A stretch of DNA of 64,000 nucleotides, from positions 136,565 through 200,564 of the forward strand of contig JADKCF010000044.1 of NCBI GenBank assembly GCA_016714765.1, written 5' to 3'. The notes under the pieces were generated by a model. That model worked only from the letters and a program-made list of their open reading frames with translations. It did not search any database and had not been told where the DNA came from. The DNA comes from Saprospiraceae bacterium. GTDB lineage: Bacteria; Bacteroidota; Bacteroidia; Chitinophagales; Saprospiraceae. Made by a program: the position numbers and the translations under genes. Of this stretch, positions 36,406 to 46,871 are shown piece after piece (position 1 is the first letter of the stretch; the number at the start of each line of letters is the position of its first letter).

Positions 36406-37806
36406 ATGCACAAGATCCTTTTATTTATAATTTTAATGGTTTCCATGCAAATGTATGGACAGCAGAATATTACCGGTCAGTGGAATGGTATACTTAATAT
36501 TCAGGGAAAACAACTGAGATTGGTCTTTAATATAAATGAAGATAGTGGAAAACTTACGGCCACTATGGACAGCCCCGACCAGGGAGCTAAAGGTATACCA
36601 GTAAGCAGTGTCAGTTTTGAAAATACGCTCTTAAAATTGGAAGTGAAGAGTGCAGGTATTAGTTATGAAGGTGCGAAGGGTGAAAATAATGTCATCAAAG
36701 GAACATTCAAACAATCCGTGTATTCCTTTCCATTGGAATTGACTCAGGAAAAAGTGGAAAAAAAGATCATTGCAAAGCCTCAAGATCCTATAAAACCTTT
36801 TCCATATCGGACGGAAGATGTAAGTTTTGAAAATAAGAATGACGGCATCACCTTAGCAGGTACACTGACATTGCCACAGCAAGAAGGTATATATCCAGCT
36901 GTAATTTTAATCAGTGGCAGCGGACCACAAAATAGAGATTCTGAATTGCTAGGACATCGCCCGTTTTTAGTTATTTCAGATTTTCTTACCAAAAATGGTA
37001 TAGCAGTCCTTCGATTTGATGATCGAGGTACTGGAGCTTCATCCGGAAATTTTCAGTCGGCTACAAGTATGGACTTTGCCCGGGATGTTGAAGCAGGACT
37101 GGCATATCTGCGTACTAGAAAAGAAATAAATTCCCAAAATGTGGGATTGGTCGGTCATAGTGAAGGTGGATTGATAGCGCCTATAGTGGCTTCAAGATCC
37201 AAAGATGTAGCCTTTATAGTTTTACTGGCAGGTCCTGGATTGCCGGGTGATCAGATATTGTTGCTTCAGCAGGAATTGATTAGCAAAGCTTCTGGTGTGA
37301 GTGAGTCGGACATAGTCAAAGCCCAAAAGGAAAATCAAAAAGCATTTGCGATAATATCCAAAGCCACTGATGAAAACCAACTGAAAACGGACCTGACCAA
37401 CCACATCGTTCAAATCCTGGATAACGACCCTAACCCACAAATTCCTGCAGGTATTACAAAAGAAGAGTTTGTCAATTTGCAAGTTCAACAATTGACCAGT
37501 CCATGGATGCGTTTTTTTATTACTTATGATCCCAGACCAACCCTTCGCAAGGTAAAATGTCCTGTATTAGCCATCAATGGAGAGAAAGATCTGCAAGTGC
37601 CTCCTAAAGAGAATCTTTCGGCTATCCAGTCAGCATTAAAAAAAGGTAAAAATAAAAGATTTGTAATCAAGGGATTATCCGGACTCAATCATCTGTTTCA
37701 GGAATGTGCTACTGGTGCGCCCTCTGAATATTCTATAATTGAACAGACATTTTCGCCGATAGCGCTGGCAGAAATGTTACAGTGGATGTTGCTTCAAGTG
37801 AAATAA
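36406..37806 (+). CDS. Secreted alpha/beta hydrolase with N-terminal accessory domain
   Basis: The 466-residue protein has a signal peptide (HKILLFIILMVSMQMYGQ) and an N-terminal beta domain of about 110 residues (ITGQWNGILNIQGKQLRLVFN). The alpha/beta hydrolase domain follows, with FENKNDGITLAGTLTLPQ, PAVILISGSGPQNRD (oxyanion region), FDDRGTGASSGNF, the nucleophile elbow VGLVGHSEGGLIAP, then ILAINGEKDLQVP-type Asp and a final GLNHLFQ His. It resembles secreted peptidase S9 or esterase-like hydrolases common in Bacteroidota. Substrate unknown. It lies 24 bp after the SdpI gene. Confidence 0.85.
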   Translation: MHKILLFIILMVSMQMYGQQNITGQWNGILNIQGKQLRLVFNINEDSGKLTATMDSPDQGAKGIPVSSVSFENTLLKLEVKSAGISYEGAKGENNVIKGTFKQSVYSFPLELTQEKVEKKIIAKPQDPIKPFPYRTEDVSFENKNDGITLAGTLTLPQQEGIYPAVILISGSGPQNRDSELLGHRPFLVISDFLTKNGIAVLRFDDRGTGASSGNFQSATSMDFARDVEAGLAYLRTRKEINSQNVGLVGHSEGGLIAPIVASRSKDVAFIVLLAGPGLPGDQILLLQQELISKASGVSESDIVKAQKENQKAFAIISKATDENQLKTDLTNHIVQILDNDPNPQIPAGITKEEFVNLQVQQLTSPWMRFFITYDPRPTLRKVKCPVLAINGEKDLQVPPKENLSAIQSALKKGKNKRFVIKGLSGLNHLFQECATGAPSEYSIIEQTFSPIALAEMLQWMLLQVK

Positions 37807-38009
37807 AGTATAGGATTTCTATTTTAAAATCGTAACGATTATATTTCTATAAATCATAAAATCTTAATTTTTGATATAGAATATCATTCTGTTATAATGC
37901 CGTTAATTAATAATTAAATATTTACTATCTTCTTATTTGCGGAATAAATATTTTAAAATATATTTGCGTGGTTATTAATATTGTTAAACCACATAAATAA
38001 AAAACAACT

Positions 38010-39527
38010 ATGTTTTTCAAATCAAAACACATTATTTTCCTTTTAGCTCTGATGATCTTTGGAAGCTGTACTAAAGAAAACGATCAACCATCTTCAGCAA
38101 AAATGATGTCAAAAAGCGAAGTGTACAACTTCATCAGCGGTGAACTGATACGTACCAATAAAGCATTTGACTGGAATACAGCTTCGGATGATCTTATATT
38201 TGCGGCTGGTCAGCATTCGGATGCTGTTTTTTCGATAGGATATCAACCCAATGGATTTATTGGCATTAAAGATAAAATTCATCAGATCAATTTGCAAGAA
38301 CAATCGTGGGTAGATACCAGAGAGATGATTGAAAAAATGATCCTGGAATACGAAAAAACAGATAAAACACCGGAAGGCTTTTCTGTTTTGGCGCCAGTGG
38401 ATAAAAAATTTCCACATATCTATGCGGTCATCAAGAACAAAGAGTTGATCACTAAGCTCAGAAGTATGCCTGAAGTAAGGTTTGTAGAGCCCCTAGGATA
38501 TAGTCTGGAACCGGAAGTATCCAACAGATCCACATCAGGATGTAGTGGTACGCCCGATCCTAATATAAATACATCGGACTATACCGTCTTGACTCCTTCA
38601 TCTAAAAGACCCTGGAACTTTTCGACACACAATATCCCTACAGCTTGGAATACTGCAAAAGGCCAAGGTATCACGATCTGTATCATTGACACCGGAGCAG
38701 GCGACAGTCAGGACAATCTAGGATCTCAATTTGCCTCGGGCAATAGTACAGGTCGCACCATCACTAAGATGAGTACCCATTATTCGGGTTCGTTATGGTG
38801 GCAGACTTTAGATACGCCTCATGACCAGTGTGGTCACGGTACATCTATGGCTGGACTTGCTGCTGCCCCTTGGAGCAATGATGGCAATGCAGTAGGTACT
38901 GCGTATAAGGCAAATTTATTGACCATCCGCGCCGTAGAAGATGTATTGATCAATACCTCCAATGAGCGGAATGGTGTAAGAGATGCCCTATATATTGCCG
39001 GCGATAATAGCAATGTCAAAATTATCAGCATGTCAATAGGCTCCCCTATATCCAGCAGTACCGTGAGTGATGGTATCTATTATGCATACAATAAAGGTAA
39101 AATGATATTTGCAGCTGCAGGTACCTCATATTCATGGACTACCTGGTATGGTGTAATCTTCCCTGCCTGGATGCCGGAATGTATCGCTGTCACAGGGGTA
39201 AAAGAAGGTACAACCAATACTAAATGTTCTGTATGTCACGAAGGGGCAGAAGTAGATTTTACCGTAGTGATGGAAAGAACATCCAATGCAGACAGAAACT
39301 CTATCGGCTTGGCGCTGACAGGCAATGTTCCAAAATATATAGGTGGTTCATCATGCGCTACGGCGACAACTGCCGGTGTAGCAGCCATGTTATGGTCCAA
39401 GACACCATCAGCTACACGCACACAAGTTTTTAACGCACTTCGCAATACCGCACAATTCTACCCGAATCCAAATAGTAACCTGGGCTGGGGTAGGATCAAT
39501 GCATCAGCGGCTATGAGCAATATATAA
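38010..39527 (+). CDS. S8 family (subtilisin-like) serine peptidase, lipoprotein
   Basis: The 505-residue protein has a lipobox (LLALMIFGSCTKEND), so it is probably anchored to a membrane. A prodomain of about 150 residues comes before the S8 catalytic domain. The catalytic Asp is in ICIIDTGAGDSQ (near 227), the His in DQCGHGTSMAGLAAAP (near 275) and the Ser in IGGSSCATATTAGVAAML (near 446). Length and motif order are typical of subtilases. It is a single-gene unit with a terminator. The substrate is unknown; secreted protein turnover is likely. Confidence 0.9.
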   Translation: MFFKSKHIIFLLALMIFGSCTKENDQPSSAKMMSKSEVYNFISGELIRTNKAFDWNTASDDLIFAAGQHSDAVFSIGYQPNGFIGIKDKIHQINLQEQSWVDTREMIEKMILEYEKTDKTPEGFSVLAPVDKKFPHIYAVIKNKELITKLRSMPEVRFVEPLGYSLEPEVSNRSTSGCSGTPDPNINTSDYTVLTPSSKRPWNFSTHNIPTAWNTAKGQGITICIIDTGAGDSQDNLGSQFASGNSTGRTITKMSTHYSGSLWWQTLDTPHDQCGHGTSMAGLAAAPWSNDGNAVGTAYKANLLTIRAVEDVLINTSNERNGVRDALYIAGDNSNVKIISMSIGSPISSSTVSDGIYYAYNKGKMIFAAAGTSYSWTTWYGVIFPAWMPECIAVTGVKEGTTNTKCSVCHEGAEVDFTVVMERTSNADRNSIGLALTGNVPKYIGGSSCATATTAGVAAMLWSKTPSATRTQVFNALRNTAQFYPNPNSNLGWGRINASAAMSNI

Positions 39528-39549
39528 ATTGAAAAAATAGTTTCTTAAA

Positions 39550-39587
39550 AAACAAAGCCAATCAGAGAATTTTGATTGGCTTTGTTT
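39550..39587 (+). terminator. Hairpin terminator after the S8 peptidase gene
   Basis: A 15-bp perfect stem (AAACAAAGCCAATCA / TGATTGGCTTTGTTT) with an 8-nt loop begins 22 bp after the stop. The T tail is short (TTTCGTTTTA) and A residues precede the stem, so it could also work for a transcript from the other side. Confidence 0.7.
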
Positions 39588-39689
39588 CGTTTTAGGGGAT
39601 TCGTTTTAAGGTACCAAATACTCTTTTACGATATTCAGATCAAACCATTTTTGACATTCTTCTAGGGATGAGCCACCTGACGCTGTTGA

Positions 39690-39857
39690 TCAAAGCTTCA
39701 ATATCTGCCAAGTCTCGGTATCATCCCCTGTAGCATCAGCCATTTCAGCGACTTCTGTTAAAAGTTGATGTGTTATAATTTTATTATCCAAAAGGTCTTT
39801 TACCAAAAGGATGATTTCTTTTTTACCCAAAGTTTTTACATCTATTACCCTTGCCAT
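39690..39857 (-). CDS. Small hypothetical protein, possibly truncated
   Basis: A 55-residue frame starts at ATG 39857 (MARVIDVKTLGKKEIILLVK...) and stops at TGA 39690. It encodes amphipathic helices (LVKDLLDNKIITHQLLTEVAEMADA). After the stop the same frame stays open for about 27 more codons (SSLEECQKWFDLNIVKEYLVP), and a neighbouring frame also looks coding (ADIEALINSVRWLIPRRM). It may be a larger gene damaged by a point change or frameshift. I do not recognise the family. Confidence 0.35.
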   Translation of the reverse strand: MARVIDVKTLGKKEIILLVKDLLDNKIITHQLLTEVAEMADATGDDTETWQILKL

Positions 39858-39961
39858 GGCTGTATACTATTTATTTGTGGATAAAAACGACTTATCAATT
39901 GAATTAGTACCCAATGTGAGATAAACACATTTTCCGATAATAAATGACCTATATAAATACC

Positions 39962-42169
39962 TTATCGTAATAATGTAATATTGCTGACATAAGATAAAGC
40001 TTTTTGATCTTTTGTATACTTTATTTGAAGTATATAGACACCTTGTTCTACAAGCTGATTTTTGGATTGACCATCCCAAATTAAATCATTTTGATTTGAA
40101 AACACCTTGTTCCCCCAACGATCAAATATCTGGAAATTTGTGATACTGACATTTTTGGGAATTATCTGAAAAAAGTCATTAACGCCGTCGGCATTTGGGC
40201 TGAAAATATTAGGAAAGAAGAAAGACGATGAACAATCATTGTCAAGTTCTACTTGAAAAGAAAAATCTTTAGAGCCACAAATATTTGTGATGGTTACAAT
40301 ATAATTGCGGGCTTCCGAAATTTCAATTTCTGAGGTAATATCTCCGGTATTCCATAAATATTTAGTGCCATTAATAATCGGTATAGTTAGTAAAAGCTTT
40401 TGCCTTTCGCACAAAATCAATTCTTTACCAGCATCAACATCTGGTAGAAAAGTATATGCCAAAAAGAAACTATCAGATACCTTACAGCCATTGGTATCCT
40501 TTGCTGTGAATGAGTACTTTCCTTCCAGAGAGAATTTTTTAATCATTTCTGTTGAACCGTCATTCCACTTAATGTTATCTAATAACAATGTACTCAAATC
40601 GATATCCAATTCATTCCCCCTGCATAGGATCGTATCTTTATTTAAAAAAATATCATCTATTGACTTAACTGAAAACACAATGGTATCCGAAAAAACACAA
40701 CCTAACATATTTAGCTTATGAATTAATTGATGTTTTCCAGCTTTATCCAATGGATTAAAGTCAGGATTTTTGCCAAAGTAGGTTTTACTACCAAAATCAT
40801 TGGCCAATGTCCATTCAGAATAACCCAGTGAATAAACCTGGTTGGTATCTATACGTATGGTATCTCCTTTACAATATGTATTTTTGGCTATAAAAAACAA
40901 AGAGTTAGGCATTTCAAGAGGCTTACACGAGTGAAAGGTAGTCAGGTTGATAGATGCTAATGTTTGAGGTGCTCGATCAGAAGCGGGCAAACCTTCAGAT
41001 GCTAATATAGGAGTATCAGTCGATACGATATTGATATCATCCACATCAGCACAATAATCAAAACTAGCACAATCTTCAGCAGTGATATCTGATTTAATTT
41101 TTCGTAACCTAGATCTATCTTTCCCCCAAGCTAGTACCATAAAATCTCCCATAAAACTAAATGCACTGTAAATAGTTCCAAGTTCATTCTCTAATAAAAG
41201 CCTTTGAAATAAGACATTTCCGTTCTTATCAAATTTTAGCACTTTCAGACCTTCAAAGCTTTCTCCTGTATCATTGCTATCAAAAATGTATATATCGTTA
41301 TTTGTGTCAGTGATGATTTTATTGGTCGTTGTTCCACCGCGAAATGAAAAGTATTTTTGATTGGTGGTTATTTTTTTTGCCCAAATTGACTGAAGTTGCT
41401 TATTAGATTTGAATACAACAGTAGCATTTTTATCTATTGTTGTACCGTAAAGGATAACATTAGAATCACCATCCAAATTTATATATTCGGGTATAAAATT
41501 CAAAATTTTTGATTGGATAGTGTTACCATTATTGTCGATTTGGTGATAGAATCCTTTACCACCATTTTGTCCCACCAAAAACAATTCATCATTATTGCTT
41601 ACTATGCTGGTTATGAAAGTGTTATTATTTCCTTTGTATTCTTTTGCAAATAAGACATTACCAAGCGTATCGATTTTGTAAAGGGTATATTTATAGCTGT
41701 CAGGCCATGTCTCGTTGCCCCTTGTAACTATAAATAGCTCACCCTTGTCATTGGTTGTATGGACATAGTTTGACCAGCTTTCTTTAAATCCTAAAGGTAA
41801 TTTTATACTTTTTATGATATTAAAGTCTCTATCAATAATGTCGATCCGATTAATTGCTTGTGAACTAGATGATAGCGTATCGTAAGAAATCAAAAATTGG
41901 TTTTGGTTTTTGGTAGGTACAAAGACACTAAAAGGATTAGAATTAGTAATGCTCCTAGTTTGGATAATCTCTCCTTTAAAGTCAAAAACCGTAACAGTAC
42001 TCGTTTTATCTAAGACTCCTGTCACTATGATACTTGTATCAGAAAATGGTGTTGCATTAAATAAAACCAGGGGACTTAAGTCTGGACCTTTGACTCCAAT
42101 CTGAAATGCGCTTTGTGCGTTTATAAAATTCCAAATAAACAAGACAATAAAAGTAGCCAAAGTTTTCAT
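39962..42169 (-). CDS. Secreted protein with T9SS type B (gliding-motility) C-terminal domain
   Basis: The 735-residue protein has a signal peptide (KTLATFIVLFIWNFINAQ). The region of about 20-370 consists of repeated beta blades with Asp/Asn turns (DGDSNVILYGTTIDKN, TDTNNDIYIFDSNDTGES), probably a propeller. Ig/PKD-like modules follow (about 420-640, with YSLGYSEWTLANDFG, LSTLLLDNIKWNDGSTEM, YLWNTGDITSEIEISEA). The last ~85 residues (FFFPNIFSPNADGVNDFFQI, IFDRWGNKVFSNQN, VEQGVYILQIKY, SNITLLR) are a T9SS type B sorting domain. It is probably surface-exposed or secreted; partner unknown. Confidence 0.8.
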   Translation of the reverse strand: MKTLATFIVLFIWNFINAQSAFQIGVKGPDLSPLVLFNATPFSDTSIIVTGVLDKTSTVTVFDFKGEIIQTRSITNSNPFSVFVPTKNQNQFLISYDTLSSSSQAINRIDIIDRDFNIIKSIKLPLGFKESWSNYVHTTNDKGELFIVTRGNETWPDSYKYTLYKIDTLGNVLFAKEYKGNNNTFITSIVSNNDELFLVGQNGGKGFYHQIDNNGNTIQSKILNFIPEYINLDGDSNVILYGTTIDKNATVVFKSNKQLQSIWAKKITTNQKYFSFRGGTTTNKIITDTNNDIYIFDSNDTGESFEGLKVLKFDKNGNVLFQRLLLENELGTIYSAFSFMGDFMVLAWGKDRSRLRKIKSDITAEDCASFDYCADVDDINIVSTDTPILASEGLPASDRAPQTLASINLTTFHSCKPLEMPNSLFFIAKNTYCKGDTIRIDTNQVYSLGYSEWTLANDFGSKTYFGKNPDFNPLDKAGKHQLIHKLNMLGCVFSDTIVFSVKSIDDIFLNKDTILCRGNELDIDLSTLLLDNIKWNDGSTEMIKKFSLEGKYSFTAKDTNGCKVSDSFFLAYTFLPDVDAGKELILCERQKLLLTIPIINGTKYLWNTGDITSEIEISEARNYIVTITNICGSKDFSFQVELDNDCSSSFFFPNIFSPNADGVNDFFQIIPKNVSITNFQIFDRWGNKVFSNQNDLIWDGQSKNQLVEQGVYILQIKYTKDQKALSYVSNITLLR

Positions 42170-42270
42170 AATACTGATATTTATGGTGTAACGAAGTATT
42201 ATATTTATTTAGTATATTCCATTCGTTTCAGCAAATATTTTTTCAATTTTCGTATCAATAAACATATATT

Positions 42271-42308
42271 GTCGTATATTGCGTCTTTATTCTGACGTTT
42301 ATAACGTC
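42271..42308. promoter_or_regulatory. Paired 15-bp dyad boxes upstream of dinB (candidate SOS-like operator)
   Basis: Box 1 GTCGTATATTGCGTC (42271-42285) and box 2 GACGTTTATAACGTC (42294-42308) have the same 23-bp spacing as the boxes upstream of alkD and lie 64-101 bp before the dinB ATG. Box 2 is within the perfect inverted repeat TGACGTT TAT AACGTCA. The closest individual boxes (42269-42288 and 35291-35310) share 18 of 20 bases. Confidence 0.6.
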
Positions 42309-42371
42309 ATTAATCTAACAACCCAATATGCCAACACCCCAATAACTAAAGACTAAAGATCAAAGACCACC

Positions 42372-43560
42372 ATGTACGATCGCGCCATCCTCCATCTAGA
42401 TCTCGACTCCTTCTTCGTATCGGTCGAGTGTCTCAAAAACAGTAGTCTCCTCGGCAAGCCGCTCCTCATCGGCGGCACGTCCAATCGTGGTGTCGTCGCC
42501 TCATGCAGCTACGAAGCACGTCGCTTCGGTGTACACTCTGCCATGCCCATGAAAATGGCACTTCGACTCTGTCCGCAAGCCATCATCCTGCGGGGAGATA
42601 TGGATAGTTACTCCAAATACAGCGGTATCGTCACCGACATCATCGCCGAGGATGCCCCTGTGTATGAAAAGGCATCTATCGACGAGTTTTATCTCGACCT
42701 CACCGGTATGGACCGGCATTTTGGTTGCTTCAAGTGGTCATCAGAGTTGCGTCAGAAGGTCATCAAAGATTCCGGCCTGCCGATCTCCTTCGGCCTGTCA
42801 GTCAATAAAACGGTCTCCAAAATCGGCACCAGCGAAGCCAAACCCAATGGCACCAAATACGTTCCCAATGGCGAAGAAAAGGGATTTCTTGCTCCGCTGC
42901 CCGTAGGCAAGATCCCAGGTGTAGGAGACCAGACGCACAAGAAACTCAACTTCATGGGTGTACGCACCATAGACACCCTCAGTCAGATACCCATCCGTCT
43001 GCTCGAGCGGGAATTTGGCAAGCCGGGGCGCACCCTGTGGGAAAAAGCCAATGCCATCGATCCTACGCCCATCGTACCTTACCACGAGCAGAAGTCGATG
43101 TCCAAGGAGCGGACATTTGTAGAAGATACCCTCGACGTCATGATGATGAAACACCTGCTGCTCGACATGGCAGATAAGCTATCCTTCGAGCTGCGCCTCC
43201 GGCAAACTCGCATCTACCATCACCGTCAAGGTCCGCTACGCCGACTTCAATACCTACACCAAACAAAAAAATATCTCCTATACCGCCAATGATCGACTCC
43301 TCGGCCAGCATGTACTCGATCTATTCGACAAGGTATATGAGCGTCGCCAACTCATCCGTCTCATCGGTGTCAAGTACAGTGGATTGGTACAAGGCAGCTA
43401 TCAAATCAATCTATTTGACGATACGATGGAGCACATCCACCTCATGCAGCAGATGGATAGGATCAGAAGGCGTTTTGGCGCTGACTCCATCATGCGCGCA
43501 AGCGGACTAGTGAAGGCTAAGGTGTTATATCAGCCGCATTTGCCGCCGGATGGTGGGTGA
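42372..43560 (+). pseudogene. dinB: DNA polymerase IV (DinB), first copy, frameshifted near 43194
   Basis: This copy has an intact start (ILHLDLDSFFVSVECL with the first catalytic Asp, SYEARRFGVHSAMPM, KASIDEFYLDLTGMD with the SxDE motif). It would encode about 396 residues, but two bases (GC) are missing at 43194-43196 compared with the second copy (GCTGCGCCT versus GCTGCGCGCCT). The frame therefore breaks after about residue 276, in the little-finger domain. It is visibly G+C-richer (many C-ending codons) than its neighbours. Pol IV is an error-prone bypass polymerase in other bacteria. Paired dyad boxes lie upstream. The deletion could be a sequencing error. Confidence 0.85.
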
Positions 43561-43573
43561 TGTAGGTTGGCTT

Positions 43574-46156
43574 TTAAATGTTAAATCGCAACGTCAGTAC
43601 AAAGTGCCTGCCAATTTGTAGATATTCATAATTATAAAAATTTCTTTTGAATACAGTATTATACACATTGAACATATTAATCTCAGTAAAATACTTTCCT
43701 CTTTTTAAGGGTATTTTTATCTCAAAATCTGATAAAAGTATTTGTATTTCTGCTACCCACTATATTTTCTGAAATATAGGTTGAATTTGACCATTTTATT
43801 GTAACTTTTTTTATATTTAGGAGAAATCATAAAAGAATAAGTTTTGCAATGATCTACTTTTCAATTCTTGAAGTGGATCGGATACCTGACTAGTAAAATA
43901 ATAAAAACCTGACTCCCATCCTGTAATAAAATTGACAGGAAAATTAAAACCAGTTCTTAAATAGAATGTAATATTTATATTGCGATTAGAGACATCCCAA
44001 ATGATAGAGTTTAATATATTTTTACCTACATTTTCTTCAAAGTTTGCTTTCAACTTTATCGTACTACTTAATGGGTCTATCAGTCGTTCGTATCCGGTAC
44101 TGATATGATAAGATATGATACCATAAGGATAATACACTTTATTTGTCTCCTGAAAAACAGATAGTGGATTAGTAAATATTTGATCAATTATTTTCAACTT
44201 ATGCTTTTTTGCCTGGGATTGAATATAAAATTTTTGTAAGGGGAATACAGTTTCATGTACAATATTGAAATCCACACCAAGCATCTTATTGACAGGCAAA
44301 AAACTATTATTCCGAAACAAATTAAATCTGTTGGTCATAAGCGTACGGTTAGTTATTAAATAATCAGAACCAGTAAGATCATTTGCGTAGGTCTTAAGTT
44401 TAAGTTCCATTTCTTATTTAATTTATACTTTAGATTTATATCGGCATTTATATATGTATTTTGAGAACGATTATTTCATTCACGAAAGGATCAGTTATAA
44501 ATAAACCGGGTTGTGTAGAAACCCTAATTTTAAACCTTTACTTAATGCCCAGTCATACTTAAACAAGGTGTAGTATTCTTGATATGCTTGCATTGATCTT
44601 TCAAAATGATAGCCGATTGGATAATCAACTTCAATTGATGGGTTGATCCATCGTCCTTTTATACCAGCTGCTACATGCATAATTCCAGTATTAAATTTCC
44701 GAAGCAAAGTCTGGCTTAACTGTAAGTCTTGATATGGTATAGAGGTTTGCTTTGGTAGGTGGAATCAATATTTGCCTCAGCAAATTAATATACGCAGGTT
44801 CAAAGTATTAATAAACGTGAGGCACTTTTACTACTGATGAGCCTAATATTTGATATCCATAATATATGCTTATATGGTTTATACATGTAAGTTGCAGTAA
44901 TCAAATTGTCATTTTTTGATTGTTGTCATGGACAACAAAGAATACCATGTCAGTATGTTGGTATATATGCTTTGAAGATTGTACAAATATGTCAAATATG
45001 AATTTTCACTAATGTGGTTTCCCTTGGCGTAACTGCATATTGACTTATTTGGGATTTAGTTGTAAAGTTGTCCCTTCTTAATATTTGGTCATTTGGTCAG
45101 TAAGAAATTTGTGCTGTTTGTTTTTGAAAAACGCTCCAACCCAGATCATAGTTGAGTTTGAGCTTAGAGTTGCTATTAATCTTATACAAAATACTTGTAT
45201 TGGCAGCTCCTTTTTCATTGATACGATTATATCTCGTTCAAAATTACTATATCTGGTATCTATCTTGTCATCGATTACTTCTGAAATGAATAATGGTGTG
45301 ATAAAAGAATTATTAAAATCAGATAGTCCAAACATTCCTTTGCCGATATTATTGCCACTTACATCACCTATTATTTTCATTTTTTTAAATAACCCAATTG
45401 GGGAAAATTGCATATCATAATTTATATGGCTTCCTCCAAGAGAAACAGCTGCATTCCACTTCATCTGGTATTGTTCGTCAGTCACGAGATTTACAGAAAC
45501 AGCACTGGACTCAAAAATGTCACTCAATAGTTTGTTTTCAATATAGTTGTAAACAATGTCCACCTTTTGAACAGCCAAAGCACTTAGAGAGTTAGTAATC
45601 AATTGGTATCTTTTGCCAGTGAGGTCATCGCCGTCTATTGTGACATTGTAGACAGCTTGTCCCATGACTTTTATATCGCCCTTATAGTTTACTTCGACCC
45701 TGGCAACTTATTAAGTAGTTGTCCGATGTTGTGTTCTGTAGAGTCTCTGAAGTTGTCCAGATGATATGTCAAGGTGTCCCCTCTTTGACTGACGTATTGT
45801 TTTTCAGAGATGATTATCTCATCTACCATTTGACCATCGGGCTGTAATTTGACTTGTATATTTTTGTAATCTTTCATGTCCGATAAATCTACATATTTGC
45901 TCAGATAGCCTAAATAAGAAAAACTCAATATTTTATTATTAAGCTGTACAGAGTCTATGACAAATTCAAAAATACCCGAACTGTTTGTAATTGAAAAAGC
46001 AACAATAGAACTATCAGTTTTTTCTAGTAACAAAACACTACAAGATTCTAACGTGTCACCTCCCGATCCCTTGACTATGCCGGATACACTTATCTGGCAT
46101 ATTGCTAGTCTAGAAATAGATATAAAAAGGCATACGATAGTAACATTTTTAAACAT
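43574..46156 (-). pseudogene. Degenerate outer membrane beta-barrel protein (OMP_b-brl_3 / TonB-receptor-like)
   Basis: Four open pieces (46156-45689, 45665-45078, 44707-44495, 44410-43817) and a terminal piece down to 43574 line up as one protein of about 860 residues. The start has a signal peptide and a CarboxypepD_reg-like domain (ISVSGIVKGSGGDTLESCSVLLL...). Then come QRGDTLTYHLDNFRDSTEHNIGQLLNKLPG and DGDDLTGKRYQLITNSLSA, signatures of the plug region of the 'outer membrane beta-barrel family'. The end is LQIGRHFVLTLRFNI. At least three frameshifts separate the pieces. The gene ends 14 bp after the dinB stop and is the last gene of a minus-strand cargo operon. Confidence 0.8.
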
Positions 46157-46227
46157 CGTTTTTTCAGATTTATACTGGTTAACACACCTACTTTATTTGT
46201 CAATTTAAAAAAAATCACTCAAGGTCG

Positions 46228-46239
46228 TTTGACGTCAAA
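46228..46239. promoter_or_regulatory. 12-bp palindrome TTTGACGTCAAA
   Basis: A perfect palindrome lies 72 bp upstream of the start of the decayed outer membrane protein gene. GTCGTTTGACGTC (46224-46236) overlaps it and partly resembles the repair-gene boxes, but with 2 bp less spacing. The 180-bp gap here otherwise shows nothing. Confidence 0.3.
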
Positions 46240-46337
46240 AAAACATTATCAATAATCATTCGGCACCTTTGCTACATCTTTGAATAGCTGATTTTGTTGC
46301 AATATTTATCTGTATTTTAAAGTTAAAAATGCAAAAC

Positions 46338-46809
46338 TTATAAAAACATTTTAAGTTTCATTTTGGTCATAGCTGATAATTTTTCAACATCTGCGTTTAA
46401 CTCTTCAAGCAATATTAATACTTCTGAGTTGTTTGCATCTTTGTTTCCTTTTCGTATACATCTTTTGCTTTTTTCGCTATGTTCTGCGCTATTGGGTCAT
46501 CCTGAGTTTTCATAAAGTCAATTAGTTCTTCCCACTTTTGTTTATCTCCTATATAAGATTCAATTTCATTTTACTGTACTCAGCATCTGAACTACATACT
46601 ATCCGCAATACGCATCCTATTACACTCCTGAACTCTCGCAATTACAATCCCCAAGCTTAGATGCGCATGTATCCACCAAAGGTGTTTCGCAACGGCAAAG
46701 ATATCTATCTGTACTTTGTGTATTACTATCAGCATCAGTTACTCTTTTACAGCCTGAAATTATAATCAAGCTGACAAATAAAAGGAAGTGTTAAAATTTT
46801 ATTCTTCAT
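46338..46809 (-). pseudogene. Degenerate Cys-rich lipoprotein (paralogue of 47654-48129)
   Basis: Starting at ATG 46809 the frame is broken within the signal peptide. Joining frames gives LLFVSLIIISGCKRVTDAD (lipobox Cys), then CRCETPLVDTCASKLGDCNCESSG, GCVLRIVC, a helical part (YIGDKQKWEELIDFMKTQ, AKKAKDVY) and LILLEELNADVEKLSAMTK. The Cys pattern CRCE-P-V...CxC...GCVL...C is shared with the lipoprotein at 47654-48129, so the two are paralogues. At least three frameshifts are needed. Confidence 0.6.
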
Positions 46810-46871
46810 TAATTGTAATTTGCGCTTTTTATATTTTGGATTTTATACTTATTTATATATTTCCAGAGTAT

